A DNA stretch of 23,830 nucleotides, taken from NCBI GenBank assembly GCA_004556545.1, contig SFGO01000032.1, positions 1 to 23,830 of the forward strand, given 5' to 3'. Every line of letters starts with the position of its first letter. Position 1 is the stretch's first letter. The position numbers were made by a program, and so were the translations under genes. A model generated the notes under the pieces. The model saw only the letters and a list, made by a program, of their open reading frames with translations, ran no database searches and had not been told where the DNA came from. The stretch comes from Clostridiales bacterium. Its GTDB lineage: Bacteria; Bacillota; Clostridia; Christensenellales; Aristaeellaceae. This document shows positions 1 to 7,830 of this stretch, one piece after another.

Positions 1-232
1 TATCCACTGGATACCCGCTTCCCTTCGTTCCCCTTTGGAAACCTTCGGTTCGCCCCTTGAAGCAATAGAGCGCCCCATAGGGCTGCAAGCCCTTCTCCCC
101 GCGCCGGAGTCGGCGCGTCAATCCCCACCGGGGCGTGGGGTATGCGCCTGCGGGCGCACTGGGGGCTTTCCTCGGGACAAACAATCGGCGCGGCTCACCT
201 GAACGACCGGGCGCGAACCGCCCGTGACGGTT
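1..232 (-). repeat. Hairpin-rich intergenic repeat, left copy
   Basis: No gene is supported here. Read on the minus strand, the stretch runs from the stop codon of the penicillin-binding protein through a chain of short hairpins, and it matches 23495-23735 on the plus strand over several blocks. The blocks are the 16-mer at 178-193 (inverse of 23597-23612), the adjoining GAGGAAAGCCCC block at 162-176, the block at 71-119 (inverse of 23684-23730) and the block at 1-33 (inverse of 23495-23520). Visible hairpins are 216-232, GCGCCG/CGGCGC at 101-116, GGGCT/AGCCC near 80-92 and TATCC/GGATA at 1-13. The element continues off the left edge. Confidence 0.75.
216..232 (-). terminator. Hairpin directly after the PBP stop codon
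   Basis: On the minus strand this is AACCGTC-ACG-GGCGGTT, a 7-bp stem with one U-G wobble, starting immediately after the TAA of the penicillin-binding protein. It lacks a clear U-tract, so it may be a 3' stabilising hairpin or the first hairpin of the repeat element rather than a true terminator. The right-end counterpart is AACCGCC-GAA-GGCGGTT at 23530-23546. Confidence 0.45.
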
Positions 233-3085
233 TTAATTCCCCCAGAAAATCGACCGCTCGTTCTCCGCCAGACTCTCCACCGCGCCGCCGTCCTTCCGCT
301 CGCCGCCGGTGAAAAAACGCTTCACATCGTCCCAGAAGCCGGTGGAAAGATTCGCCTGCGCCACCTGTACCGATTGAACCCCTTCCAGCAGAACCCCGTT
401 GTTTAATAGCTCCGCATGAACCGGAATCACCCGGTAGGTGTAGACAACGCCCGCCCGGGCCTGCGTGTCGGTAAAGTAGAGCGTTTCCCCGGCAGAGCCG
501 TATAGCTCCGTCAGAATGAAGCTCTCGCCGACCGCGTCCCGCTGGACCCGGTAAAGCGCCGTGTCCGCAGGCTGAAGGATCAGCACGGGATACCCCGCCT
601 CGCTGTGGGAGACGGTGAAGCTGTTCAGCGCCCGGGGCGGCGTCCATACGTCGCTCTTCTTGGTGGGATGATTGTCCTCGGTGAAATACTCCGTGTAGCG
701 GTAATTTTTGGGGGTCAGTTCGTTGGCCAGCATGGGCTCGCCCCGCCATTTGATGGCCTGCTGGTCAATCTCCAGCGAAATGATCCCCTTCGGACGGTTA
801 AATTGTGGCTTGTCCCGGTTCTGGTACAGCGCCTTGAAATAATTCCGCGCCATGGCGGCGGTGTTGTCGCCGCCGCTGACCCAGCCCTGCAATTTGTGCT
901 TCTGATCGGGCTCGTCAAAGCCCATCCAGAAGGCGCAGGAAATTTCGCTGTTGTAGCAGGCCATCCAGATGTCCCGGTTGCCTCCGCCGGTCATGTTGAC
1001 CGTGCCGGTTTTGCCCGCCACGGGCGTTCCGGCGGCGGACAGCTTCGCACCCGTACCGGAAGCAGTGACGGTTTGCAGAAGACTGGTCATCAGATAGGCC
1101 GAGGTGGCCTTCAGCACCCGGGAGCCGCTGTCCCGGTTCTGGTACAGCACCCGGCCTGATGCGTCGCGGATGCGGCGGATCAGATGGGGCGCGTTGTAGG
1201 TGCCGCCGTTGCCGAAGGGCGCGTAGGCCGCCGCCAGCTGTACCGGCGAAACGCCGTAGGTCATGGCGCCCAGCCCCAGCGCCAGATTCGCATCCCGGTC
1301 GTCCAGCGGAATGCCCACGCTGGCCATGTAGTCCCGCCCGGCGGTTACGCCGATGTCGTTGAGCAGGGCCACGGTGGAGACGTTCAGGCTGTTTTTCAGC
1401 GCCGTGCGGATGCTGACGTTCCCGTAATAGGTGTAGCTGGAATTGCGGGGCTTGTAGCCGTTGAAATTGGTAGGCTCGTCCTTGAGGACGCTGCAGGTCA
1501 TGTAGCCGTAGCGGTCGATGGCGGGCGCGTAGACGGCCAGCGGCTTCAGGGCGGAACCGGGCTGACGGCGAAGCCGGGTGGCCCGGTTGAAGCCCCGGCG
1601 CACGTCGTAGCTCCGGCCGCCGACGATGGCCAGCACTTCGCCGGTGCGGGTGTCTACGCAGGCTGCCGCGCCCTGCACCTGCGTGCCATCGCTGGCGCTC
1701 GCAGGGAAAACGTCGGCGGTGAACTGCTTGTCCAGAAGCTCCTGATGGGTGCGGCTCAGCGCCGTGTCGATGGACAGACCGCCGGAAAGAACTTCCTCGC
1801 TGGTCATGCCCAGCAGGCTCTCGGCTTCGTCCAGCACCGCGTCGGCATACCAGCCGTAGGGCACCTCCTCCGGGGGGACCTCCGCCAATACCAGCGTTTC
1901 CGCCGCCGCTTCGTCCCGGGTCTGCTGGTCGATCATCCCTTCCTCCAGCATGGTGCTGAGAATGTAGTTCCGCCGGGAACGGTTGTGCTGGGCGCTCACA
2001 TGGGGCGCGTAGTAGCTGGGCGCCTTGATGCTGGCCGCCAGCGCGCAGGCCTGCGTCAGGGTCAGATCCCGCGCGTCCACGCCGAAATAGGTCTGAGCCG
2101 CCGCCTGAATGCCGTAGGCTCCGTTGCCGAAATAAATGTAGTTCAGGTACATGGCCAGAATGTCGTCCTTGCTCATGCGGCGCTCCAGCTGCCATGCCAG
2201 CCAGATCTCTTCGGCTTTCCGGGAAAGGGTCTTCTTCGTGCTCAGATGGCTTTGACGGATCAGTTGCATGGTGATGGTGCTGGCTCCCTGCGAATAGCCG
2301 CCCTCCCGGATGTTGGCCGCCAGCGCGCCGAAGAGCCGCACCATGTCCACGCCGTGATGGCGGTAAAAGCGCAGATCCTCCGCCGCCAGAAATACGTTCC
2401 GCGTCTGCTGGGGAATGTCGTCGAGGGGGATGACCACCCGGTTCTGACTGCCCTTGATGGTCATGATAAGCTGGCCATCGCCGTCGTACATGCGCCCGGT
2501 CTGGGGCGCGGCGGTGATGCGACGCACATCCAGCGGCTGCCAGTTGGGCACGTCCAGCACAAAGAACCCCGCCGTTCCTCCGGCCACGCCCAGAAAGAGC
2601 AGCACCAGCAGCACCGTCCGCAGGGGATGCCGCCGCACCGGCAGGCCGGTCTGATAGCGGCCGGGAGTGCCCAACTGCCGGGCCGCCTGCTTCCGCTGCC
2701 GGGAAAGCCGCTTCGCCGCCCGGCGGCTGATGTCGTGCTCCCGGTGAAGCAGCTCGTCTGCCGCCTGCTTCTTCGCCCGATGCGCCTCCTTCTGCCGGGC
2801 CTTCTCTTCCCGCCGCGCCGTCCGGCGTTCCCGTGCCGTGACCGTCCATTCGGTTTGAACCGTTTCCGGCTCTTTTTCTTCGGCAGGCACAGCCTCCTGC
2901 GCCGGTTCGCCGTTTGGCTGCGCCGTTTCGGCTTCGTCGACGATTTTTTTCTCTTCCGGGAAGGGCTGGCGCTGGGCCGCGGACGGCTGCTCCGCTTCCT
3001 CGGAGGGGGGAGTTGTTTCTTCTGCAGCCGGTAATTTTTCCCGCACCTCCGCGGCCGGTCTGGCTTTCTGCTTTTTCTTTTTCAC
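233..3085 (-). CDS. Class A penicillin-binding protein (bifunctional PBP1a-like)
   Basis: This is a bifunctional cell-wall synthase that polymerises lipid II and crosslinks peptidoglycan on the outer face of the membrane. The GTG start at 3085 is chosen because GGAGGG lies 7 nt upstream, giving 950 aa; the reading frame extends to 3184 without a better site. Residues 1-150 are a Lys/Glu/Ala-rich, highly charged cytoplasmic tail, unusually long for the family. A single membrane segment lies near 157-177. The family 51 transglycosylase follows with the catalytic-type Glu in AAEDLRFYRHHG (E236) and the QGASTITMQL block. The transpeptidase has SALK (S511), SLN (566-568) and KTG (692-694), so both active sites look intact. 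After about residue 840 there is a fibronectin-III-like tail. It is divergent from the FtsH-like gene. The minus-strand promoter is not clear; TTGAGA and TATACA sit 20 nt apart, which is too wide. Confidence 0.95.
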   Translation of the reverse strand: MKKKKQKARPAAEVREKLPAAEETTPPSEEAEQPSAAQRQPFPEEKKIVDEAETAQPNGEPAQEAVPAEEKEPETVQTEWTVTARERRTARREEKARQKEAHRAKKQAADELLHREHDISRRAAKRLSRQRKQAARQLGTPGRYQTGLPVRRHPLRTVLLVLLFLGVAGGTAGFFVLDVPNWQPLDVRRITAAPQTGRMYDGDGQLIMTIKGSQNRVVIPLDDIPQQTRNVFLAAEDLRFYRHHGVDMVRLFGALAANIREGGYSQGASTITMQLIRQSHLSTKKTLSRKAEEIWLAWQLERRMSKDDILAMYLNYIYFGNGAYGIQAAAQTYFGVDARDLTLTQACALAASIKAPSYYAPHVSAQHNRSRRNYILSTMLEEGMIDQQTRDEAAAETLVLAEVPPEEVPYGWYADAVLDEAESLLGMTSEEVLSGGLSIDTALSRTHQELLDKQFTADVFPASASDGTQVQGAAACVDTRTGEVLAIVGGRSYDVRRGFNRATRLRRQPGSALKPLAVYAPAIDRYGYMTCSVLKDEPTNFNGYKPRNSSYTYYGNVSIRTALKNSLNVSTVALLNDIGVTAGRDYMASVGIPLDDRDANLALGLGAMTYGVSPVQLAAAYAPFGNGGTYNAPHLIRRIRDASGRVLYQNRDSGSRVLKATSAYLMTSLLQTVTASGTGAKLSAAGTPVAGKTGTVNMTGGGNRDIWMACYNSEISCAFWMGFDEPDQKHKLQGWVSGGDNTAAMARNYFKALYQNRDKPQFNRPKGIISLEIDQQAIKWRGEPMLANELTPKNYRYTEYFTEDNHPTKKSDVWTPPRALNSFTVSHSEAGYPVLILQPADTALYRVQRDAVGESFILTELYGSAGETLYFTDTQARAGVVYTYRVIPVHAELLNNGVLLEGVQSVQVAQANLSTGFWDDVKRFFTGGERKDGGAVESLAENERSIFWGN

Positions 3086-3183
3086 GCCGCATCCCTCCGT
3101 TTGCAAACCATTCAAAAATATCCGCTGATACTTTGCGCTTTCTGTCCCGTCTGATACGCTGGAAACGCGGACAATAAGTACCA

Positions 3184-3213
3184 TTTACTTGCCGTATGGA
3201 ATTCCTGTATACT
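3184..3213 (+). promoter_or_regulatory. Candidate SigA promoter for the FtsH-like gene
   Basis: TTTACT (3184-3189) and TATACT (3208-3213) are separated by 18 nt, about 75 nt upstream of the ATG at 3288. The -35 box is only a partial match, so the call rests mainly on the -10 box and position. Confidence 0.45.
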
Positions 3214-3287
3214 TTCACCCGACACGATTTTTCTCAAACGGCGGCGCTATGGCGAAACATGCCCGTTTGGGAACCTGAGGTGATGGT

Positions 3288-4784
3288 ATGCGCGTTTCAC
3301 AACAAAAGGCGATACAGACGATGCTTCTGGGCGGGATGCTGCTGACGATGATCGTTTCGCTGCTGATCCGGGGCGGGGAAGGCCTTCGATTCGGGCTGAC
3401 GCTTCTGTGGCTGCTGCCGCCGGTCCTTCTGCTGCTGCGTCGGCGGGAGAGGGCGAAAAGCGGCGTTGCCGGGATTCCAAGCACCGGCGATGGGTCAGTA
3501 CCCGACGTGCGCTTTTCCGATGTGGCTGCCAACGAAGAAGCACTGGAAAGCCTGCGCGATCTGGTCAGCTTTCTTTCTTCACCAGAAAAATACAGCCGTT
3601 TCGGCGCACGGATTCCCCGGGGCGTGCTGCTGTACGGCGCGCCCGGCACGGGAAAAACGCTGCTGGCCCGGGCGCTGGCCGGAGAGGCGGGCGTTCCGTT
3701 CTTCGCGGTCAACGGCGCGGATTTTGTGGAAATGTACGTGGGCGTGGGCGCCAGCCGGGTGCGGGCGCTGTTTCAGAAGGCCCGCAAAGCCGGAAAAGCG
3801 GTGATCTTCTTTGACGAGATCGACGCGGTGGGCAAAAAACGGGATAACCGCAGCGACGAGCGGGAACAGACCCTCAACGCCCTTCTGTCGGAAATGAGCG
3901 GCTTCCGGGAAAGCGACGGCGTTGTGGTGCTGGCGGCCACCAACCGGGCCGATACGCTGGATGAAGCCCTGCTGCGGGCAGGACGCTTCGACCGGCAGAT
4001 CGAGGTGCCGCTGCCTACCCTGCGGGAACGACAGAAAATTCTGGAGGTTCACGCCCGGAAAAAGCCGCTGGCTTCGGATGTTTCGCTGGCTTCCCTTGCG
4101 GCGGAGACCGCTCTTTTCTCCGGGGCAAAGCTGGAAAGTCTGCTGAACGAAGCGGCCATTCGCGCTGCCAAGCGGGACGCAGAGCAGATCGCCCGGCAGG
4201 ACGTAGACGAAGCTCTGAATCAGATGTTTTTCGGCAGGGAGCGCCCGCTGGAAGGAGAGTGGCAGGCGGAACGGGAGCTGACCGCCGCCCACGAAGCGGG
4301 GCATGCGCTTTTGACGGCTCTACTTCTGCCGGAAAGCCAGCTCCGCCGGGTTTCGATCATCCCGACCGGCAAGGGCGCAGCGGGCTACAGCATGGCCATT
4401 CCGCCGGAAAAGCTCTTCCACCGCAGGCAGGAGCTGCTGCATCACATGGCAGTGGCGCTGGCGGGCCGGGAGGCCGAGGCCCTGTATCTGGGCGGCTATG
4501 AGGAAATCTCCAACGGCGCGTCCAACGACATTGAAAAGGCGGCGCTGCTTTGCCAGCGCATGGTCTGCGAATGGGGGATGCTGCCCGCCGGAGACGAACC
4601 CTATCTGTTTTCCCAGGGGCAGCGGGAGGCGGCTCAGCAGCAGTGGCTGGCGATGGCCCGGCAGTTGGCGGCGTCTTTGCTGCGCCAGCGGGAAGCGGCA
4701 TGGCGGCGGCTGACGGAAGCGCTGCTGGAAAAGGAAGCGCTGGATGGGGAAGAAGTCCGGCGGTGCCTGGAGGAAACTGCATAA
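3288..4784 (+). CDS. Short FtsH-like membrane AAA+ zinc metalloprotease
   Basis: This is an ATP-driven membrane protease expected to degrade misfolded or regulatory membrane and cytosolic proteins as a hexamer. It is 498 aa, against roughly 600-650 aa for typical FtsH. Two hydrophobic segments (about 12-26 and 33-49) are joined by only about seven residues, so the usual extracytoplasmic domain is missing. The AAA module is complete: Walker A GAPGTGKT (117-124), pore loop EMYVGVG with Tyr in place of the usual Phe, Walker B FFDEID, and second region of homology RAGRFDRQ. The protease has HEAGH (335-339) and a third zinc ligand in ASNDIEKA (D414). The start has GAGG 7 nt upstream. The C-terminus is also shorter than usual. 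It is more likely a specialised paralog than the housekeeping FtsH, but only the rest of the genome could settle this. Confidence 0.92.
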   Translation: MRVSQQKAIQTMLLGGMLLTMIVSLLIRGGEGLRFGLTLLWLLPPVLLLLRRRERAKSGVAGIPSTGDGSVPDVRFSDVAANEEALESLRDLVSFLSSPEKYSRFGARIPRGVLLYGAPGTGKTLLARALAGEAGVPFFAVNGADFVEMYVGVGASRVRALFQKARKAGKAVIFFDEIDAVGKKRDNRSDEREQTLNALLSEMSGFRESDGVVVLAATNRADTLDEALLRAGRFDRQIEVPLPTLRERQKILEVHARKKPLASDVSLASLAAETALFSGAKLESLLNEAAIRAAKRDAEQIARQDVDEALNQMFFGRERPLEGEWQAERELTAAHEAGHALLTALLLPESQLRRVSIIPTGKGAAGYSMAIPPEKLFHRRQELLHHMAVALAGREAEALYLGGYEEISNGASNDIEKAALLCQRMVCEWGMLPAGDEPYLFSQGQREAAQQQWLAMARQLAASLLRQREAAWRRLTEALLEKEALDGEEVRRCLEETA

Positions 4785-4788
4785 AAAG

Positions 4789-4817
4789 AACCGGGAGCCG
4801 CGCTGGCTCCCGGTTTT
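4789..4817. terminator. Bidirectional rho-independent terminator
   Basis: AACCGGGAGCC (4789-4799) pairs with GGCTCCCGGTT (4805-4815) around a 5-nt loop. T residues follow on the right and an A-rich run precedes it on the left, so it can end both the FtsH-like gene and the convergent Dabb gene. Confidence 0.9.
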
Positions 4818-4827
4818 CTATGCGGTT

Positions 4828-5103
4828 TTATTCGCAGTCAAAGATCGCCTTTTTTTCGATCATTCCGCCGTAAATTTCCTTCCAGCGGTGGTGCGCCTCG
4901 CTGCCGTCGTAGGCTTCCAGCAAGCCTTTTTCCATGCACAGAAGGATCAGCAGGTCGTAGCGGTTGGGCCGGTCGATCACGTTGGGATGCAGCTCCACGC
5001 TCTGAACGCCCGGAATGGCCAGCGTTTCCTGAAACAGCTCCCGGATGGGCTCCAGACCGGGCTTGCAGCCTTCCTTCCATTTGACTAAAATATGATGTCT
5101 CAT
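4828..5103 (-). CDS. Dabb (stress-responsive alpha/beta barrel) domain protein
   Basis: A 91-aa protein that starts MRHHILVKWKEG and contains the PGVQSVELHPNV stretch typical of the small dimeric ferredoxin-like Dabb fold (stress-responsive A/B barrel family). Members are found in plants and bacteria; most bacterial ones have no assigned substrate, so no reaction is proposed. The start is supported by GGGAGGT about 8 nt upstream on the minus strand. It has no signal peptide or membrane segment and should be cytosolic. It converges on the FtsH-like gene across a shared terminator and is divergent from the sigma-factor gene, with 182 bp between. There is no evidence that it works with either neighbour. 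Confidence 0.8.
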   Translation of the reverse strand: MRHHILVKWKEGCKPGLEPIRELFQETLAIPGVQSVELHPNVIDRPNRYDLLILLCMEKGLLEAYDGSEAHHRWKEIYGGMIEKKAIFDCE

Positions 5104-5213
5104 CTTAAAAAACCTCCCATGGCGGATGAATGGGGAAAACTGCCGTCAGAATACCACAGGAACGCGGCTTTTTCAACCGCGGGGACGGAAACGAAGAAAA
5201 TTTTTCGAAAAAC

Positions 5214-5239
5214 GGGAAAAAACAGACTCGACTTCCGTC
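5214..5239 (+). promoter_or_regulatory. Possible autoregulated ECF promoter
   Basis: GGGAAA (5214-5219) is followed after 16 nt by CGTC (5236-5239), resembling the AAC / CGTC layout of promoters used by ECF sigma factors. The -35 element is not a good AAC match and the region is A-rich, so this is tentative. Confidence 0.25.
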
Positions 5240-5285
5240 TTACGAGTGTACAAAGCGAACCCCACGAAAGAAGGAGGGGATACGG

Positions 5286-5801
5286 ATGTTCCATGCCATG
5301 GTACCTGGCAGGGACGAGGAAGAAGCGGAACTGACCCGCATGATGGACGAATGGGGCGGGCTGGTGCTGGGCCTGTGCGCCGTCACCCTGCAAGACGGTC
5401 ATCTGGCACAGGACGCGGCTCAGGAGACCTTCGTCAAGGCATGGAGCCATCGGGCCAACTGGCCGAATCTTCAGAACCGGCGCGCCTGGCTGGCCCGCAT
5501 CGCGGTCAATACCTGCCGGGACATGCAGCGGGGCGGCTGGTTCCGTCACGTGACGCGGAAACAGACCCTGGACGACTTGTCCGGGCTGGCAGCCCCGGAG
5601 ACTTCCCAAAGGGAAGTGATGGAGGCCGTGAACGCCCTGCCCCGGGAGCAGCGGCAGATCGTCCTCCTTCGATTCTGGCAGAACCTGAGCGGCGAAGAAA
5701 TCGCCGAATGCCTCGGCCTGAGCCGCTCGGCGGTCTACCGGAAAATGGACAAAGCCAAAAAGAACCTTCGATTGACTCTGGAAGGAGAGGATGTTCCATG
5801 A
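5286..5801 (+). CDS. ECF-type RNA polymerase sigma factor (sigma-70 family)
   Basis: A 171-aa sigma factor that redirects RNA polymerase to a stress or envelope regulon. Region 2 is seen at about 20-80, with the helix DGHLAQDAAQETFVKAW and the promoter-melting stretch through LARIAVNTCRD. Region 4 is at about 110-160, with a helix-turn-helix in GEEIAECLGLSRSAVYRKMD. Region 3 is absent, as expected for the ECF class. The frame is open upstream to 5130, but AAGGAGGGG at 5272-5280 places the true start at 5286. The stop overlaps the next start as ATGA, so it should be co-translated with the membrane protein that follows, the usual sigma/anti-sigma arrangement. The signal it responds to is not evident from the sequence. 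Confidence 0.92.
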   Translation: MFHAMVPGRDEEEAELTRMMDEWGGLVLGLCAVTLQDGHLAQDAAQETFVKAWSHRANWPNLQNRRAWLARIAVNTCRDMQRGGWFRHVTRKQTLDDLSGLAAPETSQREVMEAVNALPREQRQIVLLRFWQNLSGEEIAECLGLSRSAVYRKMDKAKKNLRLTLEGEDVP

Positions 5802-7075
5802 CGGAAAAGCAGCTTCGGGAAGCCTTGCGGAACTGTCTGCCGGACTCTCTGCCGGAAGCGCAGCAGCGGGCCGTTCTCTCCCGGATCCAAGAAAGGAAAC
5901 AGCCTATGAAACGAAAAGTCTCTCTGGCGCTGGTGCTGACGCTTGTCCTGCTGGCGCTGGGCGCGGTGGCCTATGCGGTGGTGAGCCGCTACTCCGTGGC
6001 CGACTACAGTAGCGCGGGGCAAATGACGGAGGAACTGCAGAACAGCATCGTCGATATTGACGAGACCTACGAAAACGCCTACATGACCATGACCGCCAAC
6101 GACGTGCTCTACGACGGCGAGACCGTCACCATGGCCTTCAACTTTACCACCAAGGACCCGGATATGCACCTGTATCTGTATCCACGGCTGACGGCGGAGG
6201 TGGACGGCCAGACCTATGTGGCGGATGTGGAAAGCTTCGGCGCGGGCGACTTCATGAGCGGCTTCGTGTACCCCTTCCTGCCCGGCCACGATCTGGTGGC
6301 GCAGGGCTACGGCTTCGGGCTGGATGCGGTGCTGCTGGACGACGACTGCAATCTGATCCGCCCTGCGGGCGAGGTCCGCTGGACGCTGACCATGAAGGTG
6401 TTCAAGCCCAACTTTGAGGTGGAATACGCCGATGTGGTCTTTGACGGCACGGAATCCGAGGAAGAAATGCAGCAAAAGATGGACGTCTTTGCACAGGCCT
6501 TCCGGGAACACAAGATCCTCGTGACCAACGATACCTCGCTGGCGGAGTGGGACAGCCAGATCCCCATCCCGGACGGCATGACGGAGGAAGAATGGTACGG
6601 CATGGAACCCTTCGAAAGCCTGACCATTTCCGGGGCATATGACCTGATGGACGTGGTGAAAATTTCCTTCACCACACAGGCACCGGAAAACGCTGTGAGC
6701 CAAACCGGCCTGAATTTGACCGTCCCCACGGAAAAAGGCCCCCTGACGCTGGAAGAACTGAGCGTCAGCTTCCAAACCGTCAGCTTCCGTCTGTCCCTGC
6801 CTATGGAGGAAGGCGAAACGGAAAACGACCTGTGGGAACAGGTGTGGCAGTATCTGAAAATTTACCCTGACGGCAATGATACGCCCTGCGGAGAGGACTC
6901 CACGTGGTACGAGAAGCAGGAGAACCCGGACGGCACGTTCCGCTGCGTTCTGGCGGGTCAGCGACGGCTGAACGACGTCGTTACGCCCGAAAGGCTGACC
7001 TTTGACGTGGGCGGCGCGCGTTTCACCGTGTCAGTGCCGAAAATGGCGCTGGTTGAGGAGAACGCCGGGGCGTAA
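5798..7075 (+). CDS. Membrane-anchored anti-sigma factor candidate
   Basis: A 425-aa protein beginning MTEKQLREALRNCLPDSLPE, a short acidic segment like the N-termini of anti-sigma factors, followed by one membrane helix (about 41-61) and a roughly 360-aa extracytoplasmic domain. The outer part resembles the beta-rich sensor regions of DUF4179-type proteins paired with ECF sigma factors in Clostridia. No zinc-binding anti-sigma motif is visible, and the cytoplasmic part is only about 36 aa. Start overlap with the sigma gene (ATGA) supports translational coupling. A second in-frame ATG at 5906 has AAAGGAAA upstream (5892-5899) and would give a form lacking the putative sigma-binding segment. 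The role as anti-sigma is inferred from operon position and topology. Confidence 0.75.
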   Translation: MTEKQLREALRNCLPDSLPEAQQRAVLSRIQERKQPMKRKVSLALVLTLVLLALGAVAYAVVSRYSVADYSSAGQMTEELQNSIVDIDETYENAYMTMTANDVLYDGETVTMAFNFTTKDPDMHLYLYPRLTAEVDGQTYVADVESFGAGDFMSGFVYPFLPGHDLVAQGYGFGLDAVLLDDDCNLIRPAGEVRWTLTMKVFKPNFEVEYADVVFDGTESEEEMQQKMDVFAQAFREHKILVTNDTSLAEWDSQIPIPDGMTEEEWYGMEPFESLTISGAYDLMDVVKISFTTQAPENAVSQTGLNLTVPTEKGPLTLEELSVSFQTVSFRLSLPMEEGETENDLWEQVWQYLKIYPDGNDTPCGEDSTWYEKQENPDGTFRCVLAGQRRLNDVVTPERLTFDVGGARFTVSVPKMALVEENAGA

Positions 7076-7127
7076 ACAGCTCTCCCATGGGCAAAAATGT
7101 ATGATACCGCCCGGCTTCGGGCAAAGT

Positions 7128-7170
7128 AACCCCATCTTTACGAAACATTTTTCGAAAGGATGGGGTTTTT
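7128..7170 (+). terminator. Terminator-like hairpin containing the RBS of the next gene
   Basis: AACCCCATC (7128-7136) pairs with GATGGGGTT (7159-7167). The inner segments TTT/AAA and CGAAA/TTTCG extend the stem with a bulge, and five T residues (7166-7170) end at the ATG at 7171. It could terminate the sigma/anti-sigma transcript 53 nt after its stop. The only ribosome binding site for the following gene, AAAGGA at 7155-7160, lies in its 3' arm. Confidence 0.75.
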
Positions 7171-7827
7171 ATGTCCGTAGGAATGGTTCTGCTGACCGCC
7201 GCCGCCATTCTGGTGTTCTTCGGCGTGGCCCAGCGGGTGCTGGATAAGATGTACTTAAGCGACCGGGCGGCGCTTCTTCTGATCGCGCTGATGTTTTTCG
7301 GCACGCTGATTCCCAGCCTGAAGCTGGGCACAGTGGAGCTGAGCATCGGCGGGGCGCTGATTCCGGCGGGCGTGTGCGTCTACCTGCTGATTCGGGCGGG
7401 CACGTGGAAAGAGCGGCTTCGGGCCATCGTGGGCGCGCTCGTCACCGGCGGGGCCGTCTTTGCCATTTCGGCCTATCTGCTGCCGGACGAGCCGGAAGCC
7501 ATGGTGATCGACCCCATGTACCTGAACGGCATCATCGCCGGACTGATCGCCTACGTGCTGGGCCGCTCCCGCCGGGGCGCGTTTATCTGCGGCGTGATGG
7601 GCGTGCTGACTGCCGATTGCATCGTGGCGATCGTCAACAGCGCAAGGGGCGTTTCCCAAACGCTGGTGCTGGGCGGCGCTGGCGTGTTTGACGCGGCGGT
7701 CATCAGCGGCCTGATCGGCGTGATTCTGGCGGAGCTGATCGGCGAGATTGCCGAGCGGATCGTCCGGGGCAGTGAAAAGCCCGTGCATTCAGCCGTGCGC
7801 AATCCCGTGCGAGACAAGGAGAAATGA
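7171..7827 (+). CDS. DUF1614-family integral membrane protein
   Basis: A 218-aa protein with about six hydrophobic segments. It matches the DUF1614 family, including the N-terminal pattern MSVGMVLLTAAAILVFFGVAQ followed by LSDRAALLLIALMF. The family is common in Clostridia and some archaea; its biochemical role is not established. The ATG at 7171 fits the family's usual N-terminus, and AAAGGA lies about 10 nt upstream. The C-terminal 25 residues are charged and cytoplasmic. The SpoIIP-like gene follows after 3 nt, which points to one transcription unit and perhaps a function at the forespore or mother-cell membrane; that is inferred from context only. The start codon abuts the U-tract of a terminator-like hairpin, so expression may need readthrough or a promoter not recognised here. 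Confidence 0.82.
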   Translation: MSVGMVLLTAAAILVFFGVAQRVLDKMYLSDRAALLLIALMFFGTLIPSLKLGTVELSIGGALIPAGVCVYLLIRAGTWKERLRAIVGALVTGGAVFAISAYLLPDEPEAMVIDPMYLNGIIAGLIAYVLGRSRRGAFICGVMGVLTADCIVAIVNSARGVSQTLVLGGAGVFDAAVISGLIGVILAELIGEIAERIVRGSEKPVHSAVRNPVRDKEK

Positions 7828-7830
7828 ACC

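Noticed and set aside
1184..3034. Long plus-strand open frame opposite the PBP gene
   Set aside because: It is a G+C-driven antisense shadow with Arg/Gly/Ala/His-rich composition and no recognisable domain; the minus-strand PBP is clearly real.
3086..3184. N-terminal extension of the PBP to 3184
   Set aside because: The upstream start lacks a ribosome site, whereas GGAGGG is correctly placed for the GTG at 3085, and the mature N-terminus MKKKKQK is typical.
3288..4784. FtsH-like gene as a truncated pseudogene
   Set aside because: Both membrane segments and all ATPase and zinc motifs are present, with a good start and a terminator, so the short length looks genuine.
5130..5285. N-terminal extension of the sigma factor
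   Set aside because: AAGGAGGGG sits just before the ATG at 5286, and the extra 52 residues match nothing in the ECF family and cover the presumed promoter.
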